From: Moheibacter stercoris
GTDB lineage: Bacteria; Bacteroidota; Bacteroidia; Flavobacteriales; Weeksellaceae
NCBI RefSeq assembly: GCF_040545805.1
Contig: NZ_JBEPMO010000022.1
Coordinates: 1-32,570, forward strand
Direction: 5' to 3'
DNA length: 32,570 nucleotides
The notes under the pieces are model-generated. The model did no database searches, had not been told where the DNA came from, and saw nothing but the letters and a program-made list of their open reading frames with translations. Within the stretch, counting starts at the first letter, position 1, and every line of letters starts with the position of its first letter. Made by a program: the position numbers and the translations under genes. Positions 1 to 8,844 of this stretch are shown here, piece by piece.

Positions 1-1
1 T

Positions 2-40
2 AAAAAAAAAACAGTAGCAACTTAATAGCTACTACTGTTT
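2..40 (-). terminator. Rho-independent terminator of the efp operon
   Basis: The arms AAACAGTAG (9-17) and CTACTGTTT (32-40) are perfectly complementary. Read on the minus strand the hairpin is followed by an uninterrupted U tract (2-8). It lies 67 bp beyond the efp stop codon and closes the HD-lpxD-lpxC/fabZ-lpxA-efp gene run. Confidence 0.8.
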
Positions 41-106
41 AATTTATGTATTTTTAATCACTGAAAATCTGTATCTATTTTTCAGGACTAGTCATTTCTA
101 TTGTTC

Positions 107-673
107 TTAGTCTTTCATACGTTCCATATAAGAACCATCTTCTGTAGAAATTCTAACGCGATCTCCTTCATTGATAAACAATGGAACACGAATCTCTGCT
201 CCTGTTTCTGTTTTAGCAGGTTTCGTTGCATTTGTAGCGGTATCACCTTTTAAACCTGGCTCGGTATAAACAATTTCCATCACTACATATTGTGGCAATT
301 CTGCTGACAAAGGCACTTCATCTTCTGCACGGAACATGATGGTTACTTCATCTCCAGCTTTCATAAATTCTGAATTTTCAATCATCGCTTTGTCTAAATA
401 AACTTGCGAAAAATCGTCATTGTTCATGAAGTGAAATCCATTGTCATCATCATATAAATATTGGTATTTACGAGTTTCAACTCGAACTTCTTCAATTCTA
501 TGTCCTGCAGAAAATGTATTATCTAACACTTTTCCGTTTGATACACTTCTCAATTTTGTACGTACAAACGCAGGACCTTTCCCTGGTTTCACGTGTTGAA
601 ATTCGATTATTTTCCATGTATCACCATTCCAATTGATACATAATCCTTTTCTAATATCTGCTGTTGTTGCCAT
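107..673 (-). CDS. efp: Elongation factor P
   Basis: EF-P binds the ribosome between the P and E sites and rescues stalling at polyproline stretches. The 188-residue length is the family norm. The N-terminal KOW-like domain carries the loop PGKGPAF with Lys32 at the tip, the position modified in many bacteria. Two OB-fold domains follow, ending in the signature around VPLFINEGDRVRISTEDGSY. It is the last gene of the minus-strand lipid A operon, 27 bp after lpxA, and is followed by a terminator at 2-40. Linkage of efp to lpxA is common in Bacteroidota. Which enzyme, if any, modifies Lys32 cannot be read from this window. Confidence 0.97.
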   Translation of the reverse strand: MATTADIRKGLCINWNGDTWKIIEFQHVKPGKGPAFVRTKLRSVSNGKVLDNTFSAGHRIEEVRVETRKYQYLYDDDNGFHFMNNDDFSQVYLDKAMIENSEFMKAGDEVTIMFRAEDEVPLSAELPQYVVMEIVYTEPGLKGDTATNATKPAKTETGAEIRVPLFINEGDRVRISTEDGSYMERMKD

Positions 674-700
674 TTAAGGGTAAATCTTATTGTTTTTCAA

Positions 701-1492
701 TTAATTTTCTGTTCTTGTACTATAACCCGACATTAATCCACGATCACTTCCTTTGATGAAATTTAAAATGATATCACGTTCAGGTGTGGATTCAAAATCT
801 TGGTCAATTGCTTCAATCGCTTGACTGACATTTTTACTCTTCTGAAACAAAACACGGTAAATGTTTTGGATCTCGGTAATTTTCTCGGTTGTAAAACCTC
901 TTCTTTGTAATCCTGTAGAATTAACTCCTGCATAAGAAGTTGGATTTCTTGCAGCCTTTACAAATGGAGGTATGTCTTTTCTTACGTGAGAACCACCTGC
1001 AATAAATGAATGTTCTCCAATTTTTGTAAACTGATGGACAGCACTCATACCACCAACAAATGCATAATCTCCAATTTCAATATGACCTGCAAGTCCAACA
1101 CCATTGACCAAAATAACATGGTTGCCAATCACACAGTCATGCGCGATATGTGCTGTTGCCATGATCAAACAATTGTCTCCAATTTTGGTATAACCAAGGG
1201 CATTTGTTCCTTTGTTTACAGTTACACATTCTCTAATTGTTGTATTATCACCGATAATGGTCAAGGTTTTTTCACCCACATATTTCAAATCTTGTGGTTC
1301 TGCCGAAATAACTGTTCCTGGATAAATTTTACAATTTTTACCGATGCGCGCACCGTCCATAATCGTTACGTTTGGCCCGATCCAAGTACCTTCACCAATT
1401 TCTACATTATCATAGATTGTTGAGAATGGTTCAATAGTTACATTATCTGCAATTTTTGCATTGGGATGAATAAATGCCAATGGTTGATTCAT
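701..1492 (-). CDS. lpxA: UDP-N-acetylglucosamine O-acyltransferase LpxA
   Basis: LpxA transfers a 3-hydroxyacyl chain from ACP to the 3-OH of UDP-GlcNAc, the first step of lipid A synthesis, in the cytoplasm. The protein is a left-handed beta-helix built of hexapeptide repeats (for example AKIADN, VEIGEG, CVIGNH), with the catalytic region AHIAHDCVIGNHV, the HQFTKIGEHSFIAGGSHVRKD segment and a helical C-terminus. I place the start at the ATG at 1492 (MNQPLAF, 263 residues), not at the TTG three codons upstream at 1501. That leaves 10 bp after the lpxC/fabZ stop, so the genes are co-transcribed. Confidence 0.96.
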   Translation of the reverse strand: MNQPLAFIHPNAKIADNVTIEPFSTIYDNVEIGEGTWIGPNVTIMDGARIGKNCKIYPGTVISAEPQDLKYVGEKTLTIIGDNTTIRECVTVNKGTNALGYTKIGDNCLIMATAHIAHDCVIGNHVILVNGVGLAGHIEIGDYAFVGGMSAVHQFTKIGEHSFIAGGSHVRKDIPPFVKAARNPTSYAGVNSTGLQRRGFTTEKITEIQNIYRVLFQKSKNVSQAIEAIDQDFESTPERDIILNFIKGSDRGLMSGYSTRTEN

Positions 1493-1502
1493 TGTTTCCA
1501 AA

Positions 1503-2897
1503 TTAAATTTTTTCTTTTGTGACCAATGCCATCATCTCTGCTTCCACGGCGATTGAATCATTAACATATCCATACCCCTGCATGTGTACAATTCCTCTTC
1601 TAATAGGTTGCAATAAATCAACCTTTAGAATTAAAGTGTCTCCAGGAATAACCTTACGTTTGAATTTTACATTCTCAATTTTCATAAAATAAGTCGAATA
1701 ATCACGTGGATCATCTAACTCTGCCAATACCAAAATTCCACCTAGCTGAGCCATCGCTTCCACTTGTAAAACTCCTGGCATTACTGGTTCTTGTGGGAAA
1801 TGTCCAACGAAAAATGGTTCGTTCATTGTCACATTTTTCACTCCTACCAAAGTGGTTTCGGTTTTCTCAATCACCTTATCCAATAATAAAAATGGAGGTC
1901 TGTGTGGCAATAATTTCATGATATCATTGATATCATAAATGGGTGGTTTGGACAAATCAAATTCAGGAACATTTTTGCGTTTAGCAATTCCAATTTGTTT
2001 GCTTAATTTCTTCGCAAAATTGGTATTGATCTGATGTCCAGGTTTATTTGCGATGATTTTCGCTTTAATTTTGGTTCCAATCAAGGCCAAATCACCTACA
2101 ACATCCAATAATTTGTGTCTCGCAGCTTCATTTGGATAATGAAGTGTGATATTATCGAGTACACCATTTGGACTAATCGAAACGCTATCCTTGTTAAATG
2201 CCTTGGTCAATTTGTTTTTGGTTTCTTCTGTAATTTCTTTGTCAACATAGACAATCGCATTACTTAAATCTCCTCCTTTAATTAAACCTGCATCCAATAA
2301 ATATTCGATTTCATGCAAAAAGCTAAAAGTTCTTGCATTGGCAATTTCATCTCTAAATTCTGACAAACTTTTGATGGATGCATTTTGTGTTCCCAAAACT
2401 TTGGTGCCAAAATCAACCATGGTTGTGATTTGGTATTCATCAGATGGAATTGCAGTAATCTCTGAGCCAGTTTCAGGATCTGTATAGGTTACAATGTCTT
2501 TTACAACATAGTACTCACGATCTTCCTCTTGCTCAACTATACCAGCTTTTAGAATTCCTTCCACAAAAAATTTGGAAGAACCATCCAAAATTGGCACTTC
2601 CGAATTATCAATTTCAATCAAGACATTATCCAAATCCATCCCCGTTAGAGCTGCCAATAAGTGCTCTGTTGTATGGATTTTAACGCCTTTCTTTTCTATG
2701 GTTGTTCCTCGCTCTGTACTTGTCACATAATTGGCATCTGCCTCAATATGTGGATTGCCTTCTAAATCGGTACGGACAAAGACAAACCCAGTATTAACGG
2801 CAGCGGGCTTAATCTTCATGTTTACTTCTCGTCCTGTATGAAGCCCAACTCCCTTAAATGTATATTCGCTTGCTAATGTTTTTTGTTTATCAGACAT
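1503..2897 (-). CDS. lpxC/fabZ: Bifunctional UDP-3-O-acyl-GlcNAc deacetylase / 3-hydroxyacyl-ACP dehydratase
   Basis: This is a fusion of two enzymes that compete for the same acyl pool. LpxC (residues 1 to about 305) is the Zn deacetylase that commits UDP-GlcNAc to lipid A; it keeps zinc ligands His79 (EHLLAA), His261 and Asp265 (HKLLDVVGDL) and the general-acid His288 (PGHQIN). FabZ (about 318-464) dehydrates 3-hydroxyacyl-ACP; it keeps the active site GHFPQEPVMPGV with His366 and Glu380. The fusion is typical of Bacteroidota and some other phyla. Its ATG overlaps the lpxD stop by one base (TAATG arrangement), implying translational coupling. The 464-residue length fits the fusion family. 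Confidence 0.98.
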   Translation of the reverse strand: MSDKQKTLASEYTFKGVGLHTGREVNMKIKPAAVNTGFVFVRTDLEGNPHIEADANYVTSTERGTTIEKKGVKIHTTEHLLAALTGMDLDNVLIEIDNSEVPILDGSSKFFVEGILKAGIVEQEEDREYYVVKDIVTYTDPETGSEITAIPSDEYQITTMVDFGTKVLGTQNASIKSLSEFRDEIANARTFSFLHEIEYLLDAGLIKGGDLSNAIVYVDKEITEETKNKLTKAFNKDSVSISPNGVLDNITLHYPNEAARHKLLDVVGDLALIGTKIKAKIIANKPGHQINTNFAKKLSKQIGIAKRKNVPEFDLSKPPIYDINDIMKLLPHRPPFLLLDKVIEKTETTLVGVKNVTMNEPFFVGHFPQEPVMPGVLQVEAMAQLGGILVLAELDDPRDYSTYFMKIENVKFKRKVIPGDTLILKVDLLQPIRRGIVHMQGYGYVNDSIAVEAEMMALVTKEKI

Positions 2898-3934
2898 TAA
2901 TCTTGAATTGTTTGTTGCTTAATTTCTTTTTCTAAATCTTCTAATCGTTTTACGATACTTGGAAAATTGCGGAAATAAACATAGGATTTACGGAAGTCTG
3001 AAGCTTCGATCGCAGGTGATCCATAAAACTTCCCATAATCGGGAATATTATTATTGACACCACTTTGTGCTTGAATTTGTACGAAATCACCAATTTTTAG
3101 ATGACCTACAATTCCAACTTGCCCTCCTATGATACAATTTTTTCCTATTTTGGTAGATCCAGCAACACCGGTTTGGGAAGCTATCACTGTATTTTCTTTA
3201 ATTTCTACGTTATGAGCAATTTGAATTTGGTTGTCTAATTTCACTCCCGAACGTATAATTGTCGATCCCAATGTTGCACGATCAATCGTACAGGCTGCTC
3301 CAATTTCAACATTATCTTCGATGATAACATTTCCAATTTGAGGAACTTTTTCCATTGCACCAGAAGCGGAAGGAGAAAAACCAAATCCATCGGCACCAAT
3401 AACGGTGTTGGAATGGATAATACAATTTTCTCCTACTTTGGATTCCGAACATAATTGAACGCCAGAATAAATGATGGTTCCATTTCCAACCACAACATTT
3501 TCTCCAATGTAAGCGTTGGGATAAATGACAACATTATCTCCAATTACCGCATTTTCAGAAACATAAGTAAAACCACCTACATAAACGTTATTTCCAACTT
3601 TCGCAGAATCATGAATAAACGCATTAGGCTCGATTCCTGATTTTTGGTTGCGCATTTGGTTATAATAACCCAATAGTTTGGCGAATGCTTTATAGGCATC
3701 CTTCACTACAATTAAAGTTGATTTAACCGGTTTTTCTGGTACAAATTCTTCTCCAACAATGACGATAGATGCATTGGTTTCATATATAAAATTCTCATAT
3801 TTCAGGTTCGATAAAAATGAAATCGAACCAGCACTACCCTCCTCTATCTTGGACAATGTAGACACTTTTACTTCGGGATTTCCTTCTATCTTACCTTCTA
3901 AAATGGAAGCAATTTCTAATGCGGTAAACTCCAT
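2897..3934 (-). CDS. lpxD: UDP-3-O-(3-hydroxyacyl)glucosamine N-acyltransferase LpxD
   Basis: LpxD adds the N-linked 3-hydroxyacyl chain in the third step of lipid A synthesis. The N-terminal uridine-binding domain (about residues 5-95) is followed by a hexapeptide left-handed beta-helix (about 105-290) and a C-terminal helix. The catalytic histidine lies in the QIAHNVEIKENT motif. A TTG at 3943 would add three residues, but I choose the ATG at 3934 (345 residues): the upstream codons are occupied by the sequence TATTTTTG, which fits a -7 promoter box. If that box is used, the mRNA would be essentially leaderless. Confidence 0.96.
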   Translation of the reverse strand: MEFTALEIASILEGKIEGNPEVKVSTLSKIEEGSAGSISFLSNLKYENFIYETNASIVIVGEEFVPEKPVKSTLIVVKDAYKAFAKLLGYYNQMRNQKSGIEPNAFIHDSAKVGNNVYVGGFTYVSENAVIGDNVVIYPNAYIGENVVVGNGTIIYSGVQLCSESKVGENCIIHSNTVIGADGFGFSPSASGAMEKVPQIGNVIIEDNVEIGAACTIDRATLGSTIIRSGVKLDNQIQIAHNVEIKENTVIASQTGVAGSTKIGKNCIIGGQVGIVGHLKIGDFVQIQAQSGVNNNIPDYGKFYGSPAIEASDFRKSYVYFRNFPSIVKRLEDLEKEIKQQTIQD

Positions 3935-3940
3935 AGTATG

Positions 3941-3948
3941 CAAAAATA
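3941..3948 (-). promoter_or_regulatory. Candidate -7 box TATTTTTG for lpxD
   Basis: On the minus strand this matches the Bacteroidota -7 consensus TAnnTTTG. Only 6 nt separate it from the lpxD ATG at 3934, so transcription would begin at or next to the start codon. I see no convincing TTTG -33 element. It lies in the 45-bp gap after the HD-domain gene, so lpxD may have its own promoter as well as read-through. Confidence 0.4.
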
Positions 3949-3979
3949 TAAATTTTGGGTATATCTGAGGGTTGAATTT

Positions 3980-5200
3980 CTAAATTTTCTTAACATCTAA
4001 GTAACATATATGATACTTTTCAATGGGAATTAAAAGATGATGGGACAAAATTTGAAGTGGTGAAGCCGAAATTTCAGTCAAAGACTTGTCTTTACCCAAT
4101 ACTTTGATCGGCGAATAATCCTTATCATAAGGCGTAACCCGAATCGTTGATTGATGCACAAAATAACTAGCATCCTCAATCGTTAACTTCTCTGCAATTT
4201 CCTGTTGATAAGCATCTAAAACCTCATTTGCCTCAGGCTGATTGTATATTTTGGAAATAGGCAATTTACGGTTGATAATCATTTTTGATAATGTCGATAA
4301 AATAATATCATCATGGTATTGCCATTGCTTCAAAGACGCCCAAATATCACTATCGTCCAAGCGTGTAAATTGTTCCAACTTTTCCTTCATTTCCAAATTC
4401 AAATTATTTTGAAGAAAATAACGAAAAGCATCAGTTGCGAATAAATGAATTCCCATTCTACTCAATTCTTTAGCTCTTCGCAAAACTTGAGTCAAAATGA
4501 CTTCAGCCGTAAAGGAGGATTTATGATTATACACTTGCCAATACATAAACATTCTGGCTGCCAAATATTTCTCAACCGAATAAATCCCTTTGGAATCAAT
4601 CACCAATTCATCATCACAAACATTCAAGGTTGAAATAATACGATCTGGATTGATATTTCCTTCGACAACACCCGTATAAAAACTATCACGTTTCAGATAA
4701 TCCAATCGATCCATATCCAATTGACTCGAAACCAATTGGGTTAAAAATTTACGCGGGTATTCGCCTTTGAAAATTTGAATCGCCAAATCCAATTGTCCCT
4801 TGAATTCATGATTCAATTCCTCCATGATATGAAGTGAAATTCTCTCATGGACCAAACCTTCCATGATTGTATGTTCCAAGGTATGAGAAAAAGGCCCATG
4901 CCCTACATCATGCAAAAGAATTGCACATAAAACACCATTTTTTTCAGCTTCAGAAATTTCAATATTTTTAGCTCGTAAAATATCTACAGCCTTTTCTGTC
5001 AAATGCATGGCACCTAGCGCATGATGAAAACGAGAATGTTTCGCTCCCGGATAAACCATTTCGGTTAAACCAGTTTGGCATATTCTTCGCAGACGTTGGA
5101 AGTAAGGATGTTGGATAATATCGAAAATTAATTCGTTGGGTATGCTAATAAATCCATGTACTGGATCGTTAAATACCTTGAGTTTGTTTACATACTCCAA
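3980..5200 (-). CDS. HD-domain phosphohydrolase, dGTPase/SAMHD1-like
   Basis: This is a 406-residue metal-dependent phosphohydrolase of the HD superfamily; the substrate is unknown but related proteins hydrolyse dNTPs. The HD signature is complete: HSRFHHALGAMHL (about residues 55-66), LLHDVGHGPFSH (96-106, with the His97-Asp98 pair) and the SAMHD1/dGTPase-like RLDYLKRDSFYTGV (165-178). The reading frame has no ATG before the conserved KLKVFNDPVHGF segment; the only reasonable initiator is TTG at 5200 (an ATG at 5193 is out of frame). It begins 53 bp from divergent porX and lies 45 bp upstream of lpxD, an arrangement I recall from other flavobacteria. Confidence 0.88.
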   Translation of the reverse strand: MEYVNKLKVFNDPVHGFISIPNELIFDIIQHPYFQRLRRICQTGLTEMVYPGAKHSRFHHALGAMHLTEKAVDILRAKNIEISEAEKNGVLCAILLHDVGHGPFSHTLEHTIMEGLVHERISLHIMEELNHEFKGQLDLAIQIFKGEYPRKFLTQLVSSQLDMDRLDYLKRDSFYTGVVEGNINPDRIISTLNVCDDELVIDSKGIYSVEKYLAARMFMYWQVYNHKSSFTAEVILTQVLRRAKELSRMGIHLFATDAFRYFLQNNLNLEMKEKLEQFTRLDDSDIWASLKQWQYHDDIILSTLSKMIINRKLPISKIYNQPEANEVLDAYQQEIAEKLTIEDASYFVHQSTIRVTPYDKDYSPIKVLGKDKSLTEISASPLQILSHHLLIPIEKYHICYLDVKKI

Positions 5201-5253
5201 ATCAAATAATTTTAATCAAATTAGACGACAAATTTAATCAGAAAATCAATTTT

Positions 5254-6804
5254 ATGGCGATAAAAATTTTATGGATCGATGACGAAATAGAGCTACTCAA
5301 ACCTCATGCAATGTTTTTGGAGAAAAAAGGCTACGAAACGCAGATGATCAACAATGCCACAGATGCCTTAGAAATCATTCCCAATGAAAATTTTTCAGCA
5401 GTGCTGATAGATGAAAACATGCCAGGAATGGGAGGCTTGGAAGCCCTTCAGAAAATCAAAGAAATCAAACCTCAACTTCCAATTGTGATGATCACGAAAA
5501 ATGAAGAAGAGCATATCATGGAAGAAGCCATCGGTTCACATATCGCTGACTACCTCATCAAACCTGTAAATCCCAATCAAATTTTATTGAGTTTGAAAAA
5601 GATTTTGGACTCAACCAAAATCATCACAGAGAAAGCAGTAATCAATTATCAAATGGAATTTCGTTCCATTGCGATGGACATGATGAATGCGCGTGATTAC
5701 GAAGATTGGCGCGATATTTATAAGAAATTGGTCTATTGGGAATTGGAATTGGAAAATATTCAAGACAATGAAATGGCCAAAATTTTGGAAGCGCAAAAGC
5801 AAGAAGCCAATGCCGCCTTCTTTAAATTTATTGAACGTAATTACCACGATTGGTTGCATACAGATGACAAACCTGTACTTTCGCATACCGTTTTCAAAGA
5901 ATTGGCAAAGCCTCATTTGAGCAAAAACTCCAATACTTTGTTGATTATGGTCGATAATTTACGATATGATCAATGGAAAGCAATCGAACCTTTGTTTACG
6001 CCACATTTCAATGTGGAAAAAGAACAGATGTATTATAGCATCTTGCCATCTGCTACTCAATATGCACGAAATGCATTTTTCTCTGGATTGCTTCCTTCTC
6101 AAATTGAAAAACGTTTCCCAAATGAATGGTTAAATGACAATGATGAAGGAAATAAAAATCAATTTGAAAAAGAATTTTTAGCCGATCAAATGAAACGTTT
6201 GGGAATGTCAGATTTATCAACCCAATATTTCAAAATTCTGAATTCTGATTTTGAAAAGAAAGTTTTGGACGATTTCCATCAGTACAAAAACAAAAACCTT
6301 ACGGTGATTGTCTACAACTTTATAGATATACTTTCTCACGCGAAAACCGATAATCGAATTGTCGGACAAATGATACGCGATGACAAAACCTACCGTTCTA
6401 CCACCAAAAACTGGTTTGAAAATTCCTATTTATTGCAAATTGTGAAAAAAGCGCAAGAAGAAGGAATGAAAGTCTTATTGACAACCGATCACGGAACAAT
6501 TTTCGTACGCAAACCATCTCAAGTTGTAGGAGATCGCGAAACAAGTACCAACTTGCGTTACAAGATGGGCCGAAAGTTACAATTTGACGAAGATGATGTA
6601 TTTGCAATTGAAGATGCGGAAGACTTTTTCTTACCCAAGGTCAATATGACGTCAAAATACATTTTCGCAAAAGAAGATATTTTCTTGGCGTATCCAAAAA
6701 ACTACAACCACTACGTGAATTATTACAAAGACACCTACCAACATGGCGGAATTTCTATGGAAGAAATGATCATTCCTTTCGTAACTTTGACGCCAAAAGG
6801 TTAA
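5254..6804 (+). CDS. porX: PorX: response regulator with PglZ phosphodiesterase domain (type IX secretion regulator)
   Basis: PorX is the response regulator of the PorX/PorY pair that controls type IX secretion and gliding genes in Bacteroidota. Residues 1-120 form a CheY-like receiver with acidic pair Asp9/Asp10, phospho-acceptor Asp53 (LIDENMPG), Thr81 and Lys103 (LIKPVN). A helical linker leads to a PglZ domain (about 225-516) of the alkaline-phosphatase fold, with metal/active-site motifs VDNLRYDQW (Asp234), SATQYAR (Thr268), Asp358, TTDHGT (Asp412-His413) and QHGG (His497). All catalytic positions look intact. There is no DNA-binding domain; output is thought to run through the sigma factor SigP and cyclic oligonucleotides. 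The histidine kinase PorY is not in this window. Confidence 0.95.
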   Translation: MAIKILWIDDEIELLKPHAMFLEKKGYETQMINNATDALEIIPNENFSAVLIDENMPGMGGLEALQKIKEIKPQLPIVMITKNEEEHIMEEAIGSHIADYLIKPVNPNQILLSLKKILDSTKIITEKAVINYQMEFRSIAMDMMNARDYEDWRDIYKKLVYWELELENIQDNEMAKILEAQKQEANAAFFKFIERNYHDWLHTDDKPVLSHTVFKELAKPHLSKNSNTLLIMVDNLRYDQWKAIEPLFTPHFNVEKEQMYYSILPSATQYARNAFFSGLLPSQIEKRFPNEWLNDNDEGNKNQFEKEFLADQMKRLGMSDLSTQYFKILNSDFEKKVLDDFHQYKNKNLTVIVYNFIDILSHAKTDNRIVGQMIRDDKTYRSTTKNWFENSYLLQIVKKAQEEGMKVLLTTDHGTIFVRKPSQVVGDRETSTNLRYKMGRKLQFDEDDVFAIEDAEDFFLPKVNMTSKYIFAKEDIFLAYPKNYNHYVNYYKDTYQHGGISMEEMIIPFVTLTPKG

Positions 6805-6805
6805 C

Positions 6806-7210
6806 ATGAAATTTCAAATAGAATCTATTGAGGAATTAACCACTATTGCAAAAGAGTTGATTCCTCAATTTCAACATAAAACCATCTTGTTTGAAGGTGA
6901 AATGGGTGCTGGAAAGACGACTTTTATAAAAGTAATAGTTGAAGTAATGGGAACCCAGGATGAAGTTAGTAGTCCAACCTTTTCGATTGTAAATGAATAT
7001 GAAACTGATTTAGGAAAAGTATTTCATTTTGATCTATACCGAATCAAATCAGAAGAAGAAGCAATGGATTTTGGAATTGAAGAATATTTGTATTCCAATC
7101 AGTATTGTTTGATTGAATGGCCGAGCAAAATCGAAAATTTGATTCCGAACGAACATCATACCATCGAAATTATAGCGGAAGAAAATTCCAGAACCATTAT
7201 TTTTGCGTAA
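6806..7210 (+). CDS. tsaE: tRNA threonylcarbamoyladenosine biosynthesis ATPase TsaE
   Basis: TsaE is the ATPase that works with TsaB and TsaD in making N6-threonylcarbamoyladenosine at position 37 of ANN-decoding tRNAs. The 134-residue protein has a Walker A motif GEMGAGKTT (31-39), the SSPTFSIVNEY segment, and the FHFDLYRI and LIEWPSKI motifs that define the family. It starts one base after the porX stop codon and is followed 9 bp later by the alanine dehydrogenase-like gene, so the three genes form one plus-strand unit. Confidence 0.95.
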   Translation: MKFQIESIEELTTIAKELIPQFQHKTILFEGEMGAGKTTFIKVIVEVMGTQDEVSSPTFSIVNEYETDLGKVFHFDLYRIKSEEEAMDFGIEEYLYSNQYCLIEWPSKIENLIPNEHHTIEIIAEENSRTIIFA

Positions 7211-7219
7211 TTTTAAAAG

Positions 7220-8425
7220 ATGGAAAACAGCGGAATTTACACACCTTTTTCACGTCATGAACTGATTCCGAAAGAGGAAAGATTGGAAGTGCAACTAAAA
7301 GAGGGAAAACTTAGCATTGGAATTCCAAAGGAAACTCATTTGCAAGAAAGAAGACTTTGCCTTTCACCCGATGCGATTCAAGTTTTGGTTGCAAATGGAC
7401 ATGATATTACAGTTGAAACAGGTGCAGGTGAAGGAGCCAATTTTACCGATCAAGAATTTTCTGAGGCCGGAGCTACCATAGCCTATGACACAAATGAAGT
7501 TTTTTCCAAACCAATCATATTAAAAGTAAGTCCGCTAAGTTCAGAAGAAATTGAGATGATGAAACCGAATTCCTTTTTGGTTTCTACCGTTCAGCTGAAC
7601 ATGCAAACAAGAAGCTATTTTGAAAAGCTTTCCGCAAAAAAAATTACCGCATTAGGATTTGAATTCATCAAAGATTCACACGGTCATTTACCCGTTGTGA
7701 GGTTGTTAAGTGAAATAGCCGGAACCAGTTCTATTTTATTGGCTGGCGAATTGATGACCAACACCAACGCAGGAAATGGAATTTTAATGGGCGGAATTGC
7801 GGGTGTTCGACCTGCAGAAATCGTGATTTTGGGTGGAGGAACCGTTGGGGAATATGCTTCAAGAGCCGCTTTGGGATTGGGTGCCAATGTTCGAGTTTTT
7901 GACAATTCCTTGAGTCGCTTAAGAAGATTACAAACCGATTTAGGCGTTCGAGTTTCTACGTCCATGCTCGATCCAAAGGAATTAGCCAAAGCCTTGAAAC
8001 GTTGTGATGTCGCCATCGGCGCTTTACGCGGAGATGCACGTACACCTTGCGTTGTGACAGAAGAAATGGTAGAAAACATGAAACAAGGTTCGGTCATTAT
8101 TGATTTGAGTATTGACAATGGCGGTTGTTTTGAAACCTCTGAAATCACCACGCATGCCAATCCTATTGTCATCAAACACGGTGTCATCCATTATGGTGTC
8201 ACCAATATTACATCTCGTGTCGCAAGAACGACAACCAAAGCCTTGAGTAATTTCTTTTTGCCTTATTTATTGATGGTTTCAAAGGAAGGCGGTTTTGAAC
8301 ATGTGATCCAATGCGATCGAGGTTTACGTTCAGGGATTTACTTGTACCATGGACGCATTACCAAGAAAAAAATCAGTGATTGGTTTGACCTTCCTTTCCA
8401 AGACATCAATTTATTAATCGTATAA
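7220..8425 (+). CDS. ald: Alanine dehydrogenase-like NAD-dependent enzyme
   Basis: This enzyme belongs to the alanine dehydrogenase / transhydrogenase-alpha family, which interconverts L-alanine and pyruvate with NAD. After a roughly 30-residue N-terminal extension it aligns along its length with Bacillus alanine dehydrogenase: substrate Arg45 (QERRLCLSP), Lys102 (ILKVSP), a Rossmann GGGTVG (205-210), Asp299 (SIDNGG) and a conserved RTTTKALSNFFLPYLL tail. The position of catalytic His96 is Gln125 here (VSTVQLNMQ). I recall the same change in other flavobacterial members, so it may be clade-specific, but it leaves true alanine dehydrogenase activity unproven. It lies in an operon with porX and tsaE. 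Confidence 0.8.
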   Translation: MENSGIYTPFSRHELIPKEERLEVQLKEGKLSIGIPKETHLQERRLCLSPDAIQVLVANGHDITVETGAGEGANFTDQEFSEAGATIAYDTNEVFSKPIILKVSPLSSEEIEMMKPNSFLVSTVQLNMQTRSYFEKLSAKKITALGFEFIKDSHGHLPVVRLLSEIAGTSSILLAGELMTNTNAGNGILMGGIAGVRPAEIVILGGGTVGEYASRAALGLGANVRVFDNSLSRLRRLQTDLGVRVSTSMLDPKELAKALKRCDVAIGALRGDARTPCVVTEEMVENMKQGSVIIDLSIDNGGCFETSEITTHANPIVIKHGVIHYGVTNITSRVARTTTKALSNFFLPYLLMVSKEGGFEHVIQCDRGLRSGIYLYHGRITKKKISDWFDLPFQDINLLIV

Positions 8426-8466
8426 TTGCATAAAATTCGCAGAAGTAGAATTAAAATTGAATTAGA

Positions 8467-8844
8467 ATGAATTTTTGGAAACGTTTACGTTTTTACCTGA
8501 TTGGTGTATCTATTGGAGTAGTATTTGTCTTGTTTTTCTTCGGGCCAAGAGCAGTATCCTGTTCGTATTTCCCGAATTCAAGAGCTTTGGAAGAAGCTAA
8601 GATTTATCCGATGTCCTTTTCTGAACAAGCACAAGCTACCATTCAGTCAGAAGGAATCGATAGTATTTTCTTGAAAAATGAATTGTTCAAACGAAGCAAA
8701 ATCACCAATTTCGGAACCCATGAAGTTCGAGCAACTCCTTGTAGAACCTATCGAGCTCAATATCGACAAGAAAAATCCTATGATTTGGTGTACCAAATGT
8801 GTAAAAAGCAAACCATTATAGTAGAATTGACCAAAGTGAATTAG
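8467..8844 (+). CDS. Small membrane-anchored protein, DUF4258-like
   Basis: The 125-residue protein has one N-terminal transmembrane segment (about 9-26, ending FVLFFFGP) followed by CSYFPNSRALEE and a soluble domain with conserved-looking Cys residues (Cys32, Cys92, Cys112). The pattern of CxYFPN(A/S)R after a single membrane anchor matches small flavobacterial proteins annotated as DUF4258, often found next to alanine dehydrogenase. Its function is unknown. It follows the ald-like gene by 41 bp and its stop codon lies inside the terminator hairpin at 8833-8863, so it ends the porX operon. Confidence 0.75.
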   Translation: MNFWKRLRFYLIGVSIGVVFVLFFFGPRAVSCSYFPNSRALEEAKIYPMSFSEQAQATIQSEGIDSIFLKNELFKRSKITNFGTHEVRATPCRTYRAQYRQEKSYDLVYQMCKKQTIIVELTKVN

